From the NCBI GenBank assembly GCA_903904685.1, contig CAIVDS010000058.1, positions 85,302 to 149,301 on the forward strand: a stretch of 64,000 nucleotides of DNA, given 5' to 3'. This DNA is from an uncultured Verrucomicrobiota bacterium (GTDB taxonomy: Bacteria; Verrucomicrobiota; Verrucomicrobiia; Opitutales; Opitutaceae). The translations under genes were made by a program, and so were the position numbers. The notes under the pieces are model-generated. The model worked only from the letters and a program-made list of their open reading frames with translations, was not told where the DNA came from and searched no databases. Within the stretch, counting starts at the first letter, position 1. Every line of letters begins with the position of its first letter. This document shows positions 48,601-55,755 of the stretch, piece by piece.

Positions 48601-49429
48601 CGCCAATCTCATGGTCTTTGAAAAGAAATATGCCACCGAGCAGGTGGCCATCGAGTCACAGTTTCGCATGGCCGAGGCCTACTTTGAGCTTTTCAAAAAC
48701 TATCGGACCCTTAAGCAAGAGACTCAGGCGGGCACCGTCCTCACCGAGGGCATGCAGATTCTCAAGGAATTGCGCGAGGATTATCCGAGCAAGATCTACG
48801 AGGCCCGCACGGATTACCTGCTCGGCCAGTTCGCGCAGGAGTTGAAGAAATACGACGAGGCCATCGGTTACTACCGCCGCATCGTCCAGAACTATTCCGA
48901 CCATCCCCTCGCGCCGGACGCCCAGTATAAGCTCGGCCAGTGCCAGGAGGAAAAGGGCGACATGGACGCCGCCAGCGCCGAATACGTCACGCTTGCCTAC
49001 ACGTGGCCGGAAAATCCGCTCGTCGCCAACGTCGTCGTTCGCATCGCCGAGTATTTCTACAACAAGAAAGAGTATCCCACCGCGGCCGAAGTCGCGAAGA
49101 AGTTCGTCGAACGCTTTCCGCAGCACGAATGGGCCGAACGCATGCTCTTCCGCGCCGCGCAATGCTGGTATAAAGCCGACCAGTTTGAGCAGGCCGGCAA
49201 GGAATTTGACCTGCTCGTGGAGAATTATCCGCGCGGCAAGTTCCGCTCCGACGCGATCTTTTGGGCGGGTGAATCCTATCGCAGCGCCCATCAGCTCGAA
49301 ACCGCCTTCCGCCGTTACAAGCGGGTGACCTGGGATTACCCCGAGAGCGACGCGGCAAAGTTCGCCCGCGGAAAACTTGTCCTTCCCGAGATGGTTAACG
49401 TCGCCGACAAGGACTTGCAGCCGCAGTGA
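42638..49429 (+). CDS. Giant secreted TPR / Ig-like / discoidin protein (2263 aa)
   Basis: GTG start. A signal peptide (LTALIAFIPVVAHSAAAA) leads into Ala-rich helical TPR repeats (~30-1140). About five copies of an Ig-like repeat follow (about 1150-1245, 1300-1355, 1591-1647, 1735-1804, 1886-1942), each with a D-x-D...S/T...D-x-V core and often an ET-x2-x-S/T-G-x-F end (ETGPFTGVFTKEI). An F5/8-type discoidin domain sits at about 1360-1507 (SSGNEAVRAIDNNRKTSWEG, IVLDLKQPVKLGGLKW). The C-terminus (~1995-2255) returns to TPRs with YNKKEYPTAAEVAKKFVERF. Its stop overlaps the next gene's GTG (GTGA), implying translational coupling. Probably a giant periplasmic or outer-membrane-associated scaffold. 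Confidence 0.88.
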   Translation: MKFRSVFSLTALIAFIPVVAHSAAAATAVEDARALVQAGKPGDAIARLEVALRAGGADKSGIALELVRTQIAAGRLISAQQTAENFLRDAPVDPQRNALALLNARLREAAGSPADAFSLYRVLAEQTPAISERADALAAAVRIAGQLNNAGMVERSLAEFTESFPQDPRTSGFLLRLYRVRVGQGDQRGAADAVHRFKAAFPNDPAGAALSEAYHLAQAGDAKAAVSAFQAERKLPTFTLTAPIVATVLDAMRRDPAGYALIEPLATEFATLTGDPQFQVLAVEWLPALNLADQAATLGNVLLPALSGSAWAPRLRLALANAQWLATKKAAGVEKLLVTVLTENPASDTAWNLYREVTAGANRADAYPTLLAQTLAVLPSQKNLSLRFAAQGQIRYRLAQLAWDQHDASATAKHAKAFLEADGLSVYGPEVIKLFSDVCFDGMRDAPAAGFDAKFAILLPALETYLVRTIAWGPALDAIDTQLKPRLAPKSFASQARQLNEMLARVSQNTLVKSSLSQFQRFNAAADWPKAAAAGEILLPKLLAVGNTLGFEGGTDIIDAIFRARQWDRVVAATRLYLAKYPGATGPLNTLAIAARQLGSPDNREVPALIANAIAQAGGSSWPHDSLAMNGSLFAIAEQNRLPSEMVAQFKLLATAYPGFCDAWDYQRRIGETQAAAGDLEQAKQTLLAAAKAAQSTGMDPRVLHVIALLFPDSAGWPEPLLDAYLARPTRGPQQGGIQLLRARLLVTAKKDPAAALQAVKAAAARPVDLLWNAGSVPSQWVDAFVQPIASAPVSSVTSEQVAQLSDFVTVFGPQLSWTATLMLRQAQTGRNLEFSESLNILTALQSSRDGIALATVYLPLAQQLVTLEKPELAGLVLRAAVNRFTDVDAKLRSQASQSLFSLSSKSGFRAVEIDEKLEWAPLLRAATSFRNGDPVVAWQLFQANDALFDKYEDKLPVDFLRWVSERLLQRDDDPSRERAEKILRRWIIANENSTAMPAAEKAATQLQLADVYFKTLRYDLARSECLSLANRFPDTPQATEAQFRIGECYLNQKMYVDASKVFDGLAKSKNKQEASRGEFFLGVLAQQRGDTEDAKARFRNVMDLAPSNEVADAILYRLSELYGQENRFSDELTLLRSIGLIGSSAKQWHTPGQPLNIVIQDSDLGVSRGQSYVPVVVTTSSGDREVVHLESGSAGKGFFRAELPTQLGAPKPGDHILQVNGTDVITYDYPDDFKKQFTNIAPPRSNIRLASDAEFRMSATEIKDEEEITFEERLREQRRIAGKQPGFEFRQEFRKGDDLKPGNNIYLQVKDADRCISSGLDTVKLLVTAASGDRVTATLTETAPFSGVFRGTVKTVEIPANIFASDYSSGNEAVRAIDNNRKTSWEGLNDGRAPKFIVLDLKQPVKLGGLKWGNDGFRKDKVPLEYGVQVSNDQMNWTTVAATADFTRSTKSLAGRITTTAEGNLINATVDLTGAEGRYVRMLIEKFSGSAPRIAEIQLSDASGAVLIPAPARADAEAVSAEGLRLTPSDRITAVYDDETNISSPGHTRSLTQQIQATYYNGRIDFIAYEFKAVEGQNEPIQFVKQVRRVEPGQRVIVRIVDYDCDVSDKCDKVKFSLRTPDGKETVMEVIETGPFTGVFTKEIDIWSAGHPKGVKLEAGTTLEASYLDEQNTDPGAPIRRMAYLDLAVPSEAKVAFVPSTVKVNKDGKASFQFTPAPAAAAPAIKPVAFEPPLTFEIIDPASAKDSFSEVTAVLTTTGGSRVEVICPLSTFPDGRARDGRKPDEALERGRFVGQIFMTLGDKDSPATSVLELGDTRTLVPRRNPVAWQDQKLANIVPVLNLNGQDIITVSYSAAGKTVTDQARLAVKPTIEFTDGSYEKPVTSLYLGDKVYVSVKDLTADATSGPDSVEVLLTTPRGEKFVATLLETLNHSGEFTGSFPLVPNANPVPGDQKMEAWFGDVVTLSYISKANANAKFERTINVARGTDANLMVFEKKYATEQVAIESQFRMAEAYFELFKNYRTLKQETQAGTVLTEGMQILKELREDYPSKIYEARTDYLLGQFAQELKKYDEAIGYYRRIVQNYSDHPLAPDAQYKLGQCQEEKGDMDAASAEYVTLAYTWPENPLVANVVVRIAEYFYNKKEYPTAAEVAKKFVERFPQHEWAERMLFRAAQCWYKADQFEQAGKEFDLLVENYPRGKFRSDAIFWAGESYRSAHQLETAFRRYKRVTWDYPESDAAKFARGKLVLPEMVNVADKDLQPQ

Positions 49430-49830
49430 GCGCGATTCCCTTTAGAAAAATGAAAACGATACCAGAAAACGTCCGCGGCCCCCGTTCGATCAAAGTCCTG
49501 TGGCGATGGACCGGTGTTTCCGCCGGGCTGCACGTGCTCTTAATCGCCTTGCTCTGCGGCGTGAGTTATTGGGGATTCGAAAAAAAGGAGGCCGCCGACA
49601 AAGCCCGCGCGGCTGCGGAGGCCGCCGCTGCCGCCAAGGCCGAGGCTGCGGAGGCAGCCAAGACTCCCCCTCCCGTTGTGCCCGCTCCTGCTCCCGTCCC
49701 CGCGGTTGCATCTCCTCCTCCCGTGCAGGCCGAGAAAATATTGGGCATCGACAAGGTCGCCAAGCCCGGGGAAACGCCCACCAGCCCCTTCGCCGGTGGA
49801 AATGATGACTTGTTGAAAGACCTGAAGTGA
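49426..49830 (+). CDS. Short TonB-like anchored protein without a TonB C-terminal domain
   Basis: 134 residues from the overlapping GTG at 49426 (an ATG at 49450 is the alternative). One transmembrane helix (about 28-50) carries the TonB signature Ser-x3-His (Ser32 and His36 in VSAGLHVLLIALL); in E. coli TonB, Ser16-x3-His20 couples it to ExbB/ExbD. After it come a Glu/Ala-rich helix (ADKARAAAEAAAAAKAEAAE) and a Pro-rich stretch, as in TonB, but the protein ends at FAGGNDDLLKDLK with no receptor-contacting domain. It lies three genes upstream of exbB/exbD. Confidence 0.8.
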   Translation: MSAIPFRKMKTIPENVRGPRSIKVLWRWTGVSAGLHVLLIALLCGVSYWGFEKKEAADKARAAAEAAAAAKAEAAEAAKTPPPVVPAPAPVPAVASPPPVQAEKILGIDKVAKPGETPTSPFAGGNDDLLKDLK

Positions 49831-49867
49831 TCCTCTGCCGTCCCGCCCGCCCGCCACGTCCGGAGTG

Positions 49868-50920
49868 ATGAGCCTGCCCGTTTCAGCATCCGTTTGCCGC
49901 GTCTGGAATCCCTTCCGGCGAACCGCCGTGTATTGGCAGGGCCGGCACGGACGCCTGCGCCGGTTTTTCGCCTGCTCATTCCTGGGCCATGTCGTTCTCA
50001 TCCTTGCCATCGTGGGCTCGATGTTCATCCCCGGATGCAAGAAGACCTACGATCTCGTGAAAGGCTCAGGCAAGCCCAATGCCATGATCAGGCAGATGAA
50101 GATCGAGGTGAAGAAAGTGCAGCGGAAAAAGATCTTGGTGAACCCGAACAGCCCGATCATTTTTGAAACCCCTCCACTCGAACTCACCCCGCTCAATCTT
50201 AAGGAGGTTACCGCCAACGAATACAAAGTCGGCCAGGGCGACGGTCCAGGTCCGGCCGGCTATGCCGCGGGTCGAGACGGGGTGCGCTTTGTTTTCGTGC
50301 GCGTGCACTACGAGGGTGGCAACTGGGATTTCAACCTTCGCAACGGTGCCGATGAAAACATGACGAAGGAGTTTGGCAAACGCTCCCACATGCCCGTTTC
50401 CACCGTCCCTCAGGACGTGACGTTTCTCGAACTAGGCCGCTATGTGAAGGGTCGCGCGCCCCCCGTGGTGTTTATGGCCGGCAGCTACGGATTTCGCTTT
50501 GACGCGCGCGAGGTAAAGGCCGTCCGCTCCTATCTTCTTGAGAACCGCGGGATGATCTTCGCCGACAACGGTGGCAATCAGTTTCATGGTGCGTTTCTCC
50601 TGCTCATGCGGCAGGCTCTTCCGGAGATCGCCGCTGTGGAGATTCCCGACGATGATCCGATCTACCGGGCTCCTTATGCGATGCAAGGTTGTCCTCCACT
50701 CTGGGCCCACAGCGGCACCCGGGCGTTGGGATGGAAAAAGGACGGTCGTTGGGTGGCGTTCTACCACCAGGGTTCTATCTCCGACGCATGGAAGGATACG
50801 CATGGCGGCACCAGCGCCGAGTCGGCCGAGCAGGCGTATCAACTCGGCGTCAACCTCCTCGCGCAGGCCATGGCCGGTTACAGCGAATGGAAACTCTCGC
50901 TCGAGGGCCGGTCCAAATGA
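49868..50920 (+). CDS. DUF4159 protein with TonB-type transmembrane anchor
   Basis: 350 residues (a GTG at 49865 adds one). The single N-terminal helix (about 34-56) carries CSFLGHVVLILAIVG: Ser37-x3-His41 matches the TonB coupling motif. The rest is the DUF4159 domain: FVRVHYEGGNWDFNLRNGAD, VTFLELGRYVKGRAPPVVFM, and LENRGMIFADNGGNQFHGAF; the fold resembles glutamine-amidotransferase-like domains and is periplasmic here. Position next to ExbB and ExbD plus the motif suggests a PMF-driven transducer ending in DUF4159 rather than a TonB domain. Function of DUF4159 is unknown. Confidence 0.86.
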   Translation: MSLPVSASVCRVWNPFRRTAVYWQGRHGRLRRFFACSFLGHVVLILAIVGSMFIPGCKKTYDLVKGSGKPNAMIRQMKIEVKKVQRKKILVNPNSPIIFETPPLELTPLNLKEVTANEYKVGQGDGPGPAGYAAGRDGVRFVFVRVHYEGGNWDFNLRNGADENMTKEFGKRSHMPVSTVPQDVTFLELGRYVKGRAPPVVFMAGSYGFRFDAREVKAVRSYLLENRGMIFADNGGNQFHGAFLLLMRQALPEIAAVEIPDDDPIYRAPYAMQGCPPLWAHSGTRALGWKKDGRWVAFYHQGSISDAWKDTHGGTSAESAEQAYQLGVNLLAQAMAGYSEWKLSLEGRSK

Positions 50921-50990
50921 CGACGAAGTTCATTCCCTTTTCCAGCGATTTTTATCAAACCAGTCAGTGAAACCTTAACCTACCAAAATT

Positions 50991-51608
50991 ATGTTGTGGA
51001 ATTGGATTATAGCCGGAGGCGTCACGATGGCGACCTTGATCATGTTGTCGGTCGTCAGCATCGGCGTGGTGCTGGAGCGCCTCGTCTTCTTCAAGGAGAT
51101 CCGCCGGGCGACGGAGACGTTGCGCGCCGGCATTAAGGACGCCTTCGACCGGCAGAACTACGACGCGGTGCTCCCCCAATGTCAGGCCAGCGAGTCGCCT
51201 CTCGCCGCGATGATCCTCGCCGAAGCCGCTTCGGGCCATGACGCGGACAGTGCCGAGCGGGCGATGATGCTCACCATGCGCGGCGAGATGGCCCGCCTGA
51301 AGCAATACCTGCCCATCCTGGCGACCGTGTCGTCCATCGCACCCTTCGTGGGCTTGTTCGGCACATGCAAGGGCATCATCTCGGCCTTCTCAGACATCAG
51401 CACCCAGGGCATGGGCGGGCCTAGCGTTATCGCGGCCGGCATCTCCGAGGCGCTCGTATGCACGGCGACGGGCCTGCTCGTCGCCATTCCGGCCCTGATG
51501 TTTTACAACTACTTCACCAAAGCCATCGCCAACCTCGCTCTCGAGTTGGAGTCGTATGCCTTTAAGGTCTACCGTGACCTGCAGCAGCGGCCTGCAGGTT
51601 CACCCTGA
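50991..51608 (+). CDS. exbB: MotA/TolQ/ExbB proton channel family protein
   Basis: 205 residues with three transmembrane helices: WIIAGGVTMATLIMLSVVSI, LPILATVSSIAPFVGLFGTC, and VCTATGLLVAIPALMFYN. The ISEALVCTATGLLVAIPAL block keeps the channel-lining Glu and Thr positions of ExbB/TolQ. The larger cytoplasmic loop (RGEMARLKQY) is present. It forms the proton channel with the ExbD-like protein encoded 25 bp downstream. Symbol given for family, not proven orthology to TonB-system ExbB. Confidence 0.93.
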   Translation: MLWNWIIAGGVTMATLIMLSVVSIGVVLERLVFFKEIRRATETLRAGIKDAFDRQNYDAVLPQCQASESPLAAMILAEAASGHDADSAERAMMLTMRGEMARLKQYLPILATVSSIAPFVGLFGTCKGIISAFSDISTQGMGGPSVIAAGISEALVCTATGLLVAIPALMFYNYFTKAIANLALELESYAFKVYRDLQQRPAGSP

Positions 51609-51632
51609 TCGCAACAAACTGAGATCTGCACC

Positions 51633-52037
51633 ATGGACCACAACTCAGGCGATGACGACGAGCCGATAGCGGCGATCAACTTCATCCCAATGATCGATAT
51701 CTCGCTCGTGCTGCTCATCATTTTCATGGTGGCAACCACGTTTGTGAATGTGACGGGCATCGATCTTAAACTGCCCAAGGCTTCCACCAGCAAGAGCGCC
51801 GAAGCCAAGACAGTCTCCGTGCAGCTCAATGTGCAGAAAGACCTTTATCTGAACGGCGAAAAGACCACATGGGAGGCGATCAAGGGAGGCATCGAGGGCA
51901 AGCTCGTCGGCACCAAGGACCGCGCGGTGGTCATCAACATCGACCGAGGCGTCGATTATGGCAGCGCCGTGAAACTCATGGACATCGTCAACCAGTGCAA
52001 CGCCGCGATCGTGCTCGCGACAGAGGTGGACAAATGA
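51633..52037 (+). CDS. exbD: ExbD/TolR family protein
   Basis: 134 residues. One transmembrane helix holds the key protonatable Asp22 in FIPMIDISLVLLIIFMVATT, matching Asp25 of E. coli ExbD. The C-terminal periplasmic domain has SVQLNVQKDLYLNGEKTTWE and AVVINIDRGVDYGSAVKLMD, typical of TolR/ExbD. Its stop overlaps the next gene's ATG (ATGA), so the two are translationally coupled. Confidence 0.94.
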   Translation: MDHNSGDDDEPIAAINFIPMIDISLVLLIIFMVATTFVNVTGIDLKLPKASTSKSAEAKTVSVQLNVQKDLYLNGEKTTWEAIKGGIEGKLVGTKDRAVVINIDRGVDYGSAVKLMDIVNQCNAAIVLATEVDK

Positions 52038-53551
52038 GGGTCGTCACGCCTGCGAAGCTCCTGCTCGGGGCGTTTTTCTGCCTGCTCATGTCCGCGTTGA
52101 CAGCCAACGCAAAACTTGCGCCGGAACGCTGGATGCGCGTCACCGAGGAAGAGCGCCATCAGCTCATCCGCGCGGAGCGCTATTTCGACCACAAGGAGTT
52201 CAAGAGCGCCTTGGCGGAGTATGAGTTGTTCCTGCAGCTCTACGCTAAATCCGAGGTCGCCTCCTACGCGCAATTCATGTTTGCCGAATGCACCCGGCAA
52301 CTGGGCCAAGTGAACACCGCCATCAATGAATTCCGCACCGTCATCGACTACTTCCCTGACTCCATTGACGCCGCCGCTGCCCAATATTCCATCGGCGTCT
52401 GCCTGAACCAAGGCGGCGACGCCGAGCAAGCCGCCAAAGCCTTCGAGAAAGTCGTCGAAAAATGGCCCAAGGAAGACTTTGGCGCGCTCGCCCGCAACGA
52501 ACTTTGCGCCATCTACTTCCGAATCGGCCAGATTGATAAATGGCTGCCCCACATGCAATACTTGGCCACCGGTGAATACAAAGACACCCAAAATCTCCGC
52601 AATCTAGCGCAACAGCGGCTCGTCATGCATTGGATCGAAGAACACAACCCCGCCGAAGGTTTCGCGCTTGTCAGCCAAGCCAAGAAAAAAGATCCGCTCA
52701 TCGTCTTTGCCTTCTGGGCCGCTCGCGCCATGCAACCCATGCAAGGTCCGCAGGCGCAAAACATCCAGACACTTTACGGTGAAAAAGGAAAAAAAGCGCT
52801 CCCTGCGCTTGCCTCCGAAACCGTGGCGTTCATCGAAAAACAACCTGCCGCTGATCCCGCGCAGAAAAGCCTCGTCGATCATTGGTGTGCGCGCATTTTT
52901 GCCAACGCGGGCGTGACTGACAAAGCCACGGAACGTTTCGCCACGCTCCTGAAAGCCCATCCCGAAGACGACGTCCTGCGCTCCGAATACGCCTCCCACC
53001 TGCGCGACAGCCGCAAATTCGGCGAAGCGCGTCTCGTCTTTCATGAGATGAAAGACGCTTACACCGCTGACCGTGAAATCGCCGAAACCTACCTTGCGGA
53101 AAATGACGCGAAGAGTTGCGTCGAAGCCTACCAGGCAATGCTCGGTAAACACGCGGATAAAGTCGGTGAAATCCAATGGCGACTCGGCGAGGTGCTGCAA
53201 AAAAATGGCCGATATCAGGAGGCGATCGCCGCCTATCAGCAATCGAATCGTGACCCGGCCGAGCTCCTCCGTACCGCTGAGTGTCAGGCCTCGCTCAAAC
53301 AATACACAGCGGCGATTCAGACGCTGGTCGGCGTGATTAATTTTTTCAAAGACGCCGCCCCTGAGGCCCAATACCGCATCGCCGACTACCAAGCCGCAAA
53401 AGGCGATAAGGACGCCGCTATCCGCACGCTCAAAACCGTCTGCAAGGTTTACCTCAGCACTCCCTGGGCTGGCCGCGCGCATCAGGATCTTTCGCTCAAA
53501 TATGGCGTGGACGTCACACTCGGCGGCGCCGCAAAGAAGGATGACAAGTAA
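52034..53551 (+). CDS. Secreted TPR protein, last gene of the ExbBD cluster
   Basis: 505 residues from an ATG overlapping the exbD stop. Signal peptide (LLLGAFFCLLMSALTANA), then repeated helical pairs such as SALAEYELFLQLYAKSEVAS, AAAQYSIGVCLNQGGDAEQA, and RYQEAIAAYQQSNRD, all TPR-like. Periplasmic. The tight coupling to exbD suggests it is part of the same machine, e.g. a periplasmic adaptor or complex scaffold. No enzymatic motif seen. Confidence 0.9.
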   Translation: MRVVTPAKLLLGAFFCLLMSALTANAKLAPERWMRVTEEERHQLIRAERYFDHKEFKSALAEYELFLQLYAKSEVASYAQFMFAECTRQLGQVNTAINEFRTVIDYFPDSIDAAAAQYSIGVCLNQGGDAEQAAKAFEKVVEKWPKEDFGALARNELCAIYFRIGQIDKWLPHMQYLATGEYKDTQNLRNLAQQRLVMHWIEEHNPAEGFALVSQAKKKDPLIVFAFWAARAMQPMQGPQAQNIQTLYGEKGKKALPALASETVAFIEKQPAADPAQKSLVDHWCARIFANAGVTDKATERFATLLKAHPEDDVLRSEYASHLRDSRKFGEARLVFHEMKDAYTADREIAETYLAENDAKSCVEAYQAMLGKHADKVGEIQWRLGEVLQKNGRYQEAIAAYQQSNRDPAELLRTAECQASLKQYTAAIQTLVGVINFFKDAAPEAQYRIADYQAAKGDKDAAIRTLKTVCKVYLSTPWAGRAHQDLSLKYGVDVTLGGAAKKDDK

Positions 53552-53607
53552 GCGTTGCCTCGGCGCCATTCAAAAATAGCGCAACCCGACGGGGTGGGCG
53601 GTCCCGG

Positions 53608-55701
53608 TCAGCGTTCCAACGCCCCTAGGACAATCTTGGGCGAGAGCAACTCGGGGAGCAGGATCGGCTCCGAATGCCCGGGAAGGTAAAGCATGTCGAA
53701 GGGCACCGCGCTGCGATTCCACCGGGCGAGTTCGGTTGTGATGCGCGCATCATGGTTGGTCCAGTCCGCACGCAACGTCACCACGCCCAGCTCGCGAAAG
53801 CGTTTGCGGACGTCGTTCGAACCAAAGACGAGTTTCTTGTTCAACTGGCAGGTCGCACACCAGCGGGCGGTAAAGTCCACGTAGATCGGACGTTCTTCCG
53901 CTTGCAACTCGGCGACGCGGGCGGGGCTCCACGGTTCCCACACCATATCGGTCGCCCGGGGCGAATGTGGCCAGCCCAAGAAAAGGCCGGTGCTCAACAA
54001 CGCGAGGCCGCCGATGATGCCGATCCGACGTTTGACGCCCGAAGAGCCCAGCTGTGCGTAGCGACCATAAAGCCAGGTGGCCATCGCGATGAGCGTGAGG
54101 CCGAAAATAGCCATCAGAGAGCCGCTTTCGCTGGTCTGCCCCGTCAAGACCCACACCAAATAGCCGGTGGTGGCATAAAGAGGGAACGACATGGCCTGTT
54201 TGAAGGTTTCCATCCATGCCCCCGGTTTCGGCAGCAGACGCACGGTTTGCGGGAAAATCGAAAGCAGGAGGTAGGGTGTGGACAAGCCCACGGCGATGGT
54301 CGTGAAAATGATGTAGGACTCCACCAGTGGCATGGCAAGGGCCGCACCCAGCGCGGGGGCCAGGAACGGCGCGCTGCATGGGGTCGCCACTACGGTGGCC
54401 AGCACACCGGTGAAGAATGATCCGCGGTAGCCGGACTGTCTTTGCAGACTGGCGCCCGTGCCCATGACGCTCCCGCCAAATTCGCAGACTCCGCTCAGGC
54501 TAAGCGCGAAGACCAGCATCACGGCGGCGAGTCCGAAGACAAACACCGGCGACTGCAGTTGGAATCCCCAGCCCAGATGGCTGCCGCCGGTTCGCAGCAC
54601 GGCGAGTGCGGTGGCCAAGGTCCAGAATGAAACCAGCACTCCTGCCGCAAAGATGAGGCCGTGCATGGTGATCTTGCGCCGATCGGCTCCCGATTGGTTG
54701 ACGAAGCCCATGATCTTGATGCCCAGCACCGGGAAAACGCACGGCATCAGATTGAGGATCAAGCCGCCGATAAAGGCCAATGGCAGGGTCGCAGGCAAAC
54801 CGGCCGGCGCACCGGCCGTGTGGTTGGCGGTTGTGAGCGCAGGGGTGAGTGGCACGTCGATGAGCAGCGCGGTTGACGTGCCGTCGTCGGCGGCGGGGGC
54901 GGAAGCGGATGAACGTAAAACACCACGCAGGTGCGAAGAATTGGGCACGGTTTCGCCTTGTGCGAGATTCAGCGTCAGCATCAGCGCCCCATCCGCTTCC
55001 ATTCGCCTGGTTTGAGGTTGGTCAAAGGCGATAAAACTGTCCTGGGCGAAAAACCACCAAGGTAACTCGCCTCCATCAACCCCGCGAGGAAGGCCGACGA
55101 CACGCAGCGTTACGACGCCTTTGGAAAGAGTGGACGAGGCGGTGGCGGTTACGTGGATGTCTTTCCGCGGGAGGGCCGCAAGCGTTTTGGCGATGGCGGG
55201 GCCGTTTACGGGATCGGGCGCGGGTTGTCCGGCTGAGACAGGCAGCTTGAGCTCAACCGCGGCCTTGCCCGGCACACAGGTGTCGTGGCACATGAGCCAG
55301 GCGGCCTGAGCCTTGAGAGTGACGACTGTGCCGGAGGGCAGGTCGGCGGATGGGGTGAGCGTGACCGGCAGATAGACAACCCCATCATAACCCTGGCCCG
55401 TGATATGGCCCGTATCATCGGTGATGGTTTTTGGCGCGGGCCATTTAATGTCACTGGCGGTCCAGCCGGGTGGAAGCTCCCAATCAAACGTCGTTGGATA
55501 ACCGGTGCCCGCATTGATCCAATACGTGTGCCAGCCTGCGGTGTGTTCGAGGCGAAGGGCGACGGTTACGGGATGTCCTTGTTGCACCTCACGGGTTTCG
55601 GCGACGAGCGAGACTGCAACCTGGGCCCGCCCCGAGAGAATAGCCGCCAGGAAGAGGCCGCACCATCCCAAGAGAAAATTGCAACGGATCGGCAAGGTCA
55701 T
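53608..55701 (-). CDS. dsbD: Thiol:disulfide interchange protein DsbD-like
   Basis: 697 residues. A signal peptide (LGWCGLFLAAILSGRA) leads an N-terminal DsbD-alpha-like domain with the Cys pair LMCHDTCVPG. Eight or so membrane helices follow with LNLMPCVFPVLGIK and VVATPCSAPFLAPALG holding the transport cysteines, and a C-terminal thioredoxin domain shows WCATCQLNKK. Electrons pass from cytoplasmic thioredoxin to periplasmic partners. The N-terminal region resembles the ScsB subtype. Convergent with the ExbBD cluster. Confidence 0.92.
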   Translation of the reverse strand: MTLPIRCNFLLGWCGLFLAAILSGRAQVAVSLVAETREVQQGHPVTVALRLEHTAGWHTYWINAGTGYPTTFDWELPPGWTASDIKWPAPKTITDDTGHITGQGYDGVVYLPVTLTPSADLPSGTVVTLKAQAAWLMCHDTCVPGKAAVELKLPVSAGQPAPDPVNGPAIAKTLAALPRKDIHVTATASSTLSKGVVTLRVVGLPRGVDGGELPWWFFAQDSFIAFDQPQTRRMEADGALMLTLNLAQGETVPNSSHLRGVLRSSASAPAADDGTSTALLIDVPLTPALTTANHTAGAPAGLPATLPLAFIGGLILNLMPCVFPVLGIKIMGFVNQSGADRRKITMHGLIFAAGVLVSFWTLATALAVLRTGGSHLGWGFQLQSPVFVFGLAAVMLVFALSLSGVCEFGGSVMGTGASLQRQSGYRGSFFTGVLATVVATPCSAPFLAPALGAALAMPLVESYIIFTTIAVGLSTPYLLLSIFPQTVRLLPKPGAWMETFKQAMSFPLYATTGYLVWVLTGQTSESGSLMAIFGLTLIAMATWLYGRYAQLGSSGVKRRIGIIGGLALLSTGLFLGWPHSPRATDMVWEPWSPARVAELQAEERPIYVDFTARWCATCQLNKKLVFGSNDVRKRFRELGVVTLRADWTNHDARITTELARWNRSAVPFDMLYLPGHSEPILLPELLSPKIVLGALER

Positions 55702-55755
55702 AGCAAAAGGCGCTTGAAGTGTTCAACCACTCGTCGGCACTCGCGGCCACGTTAA

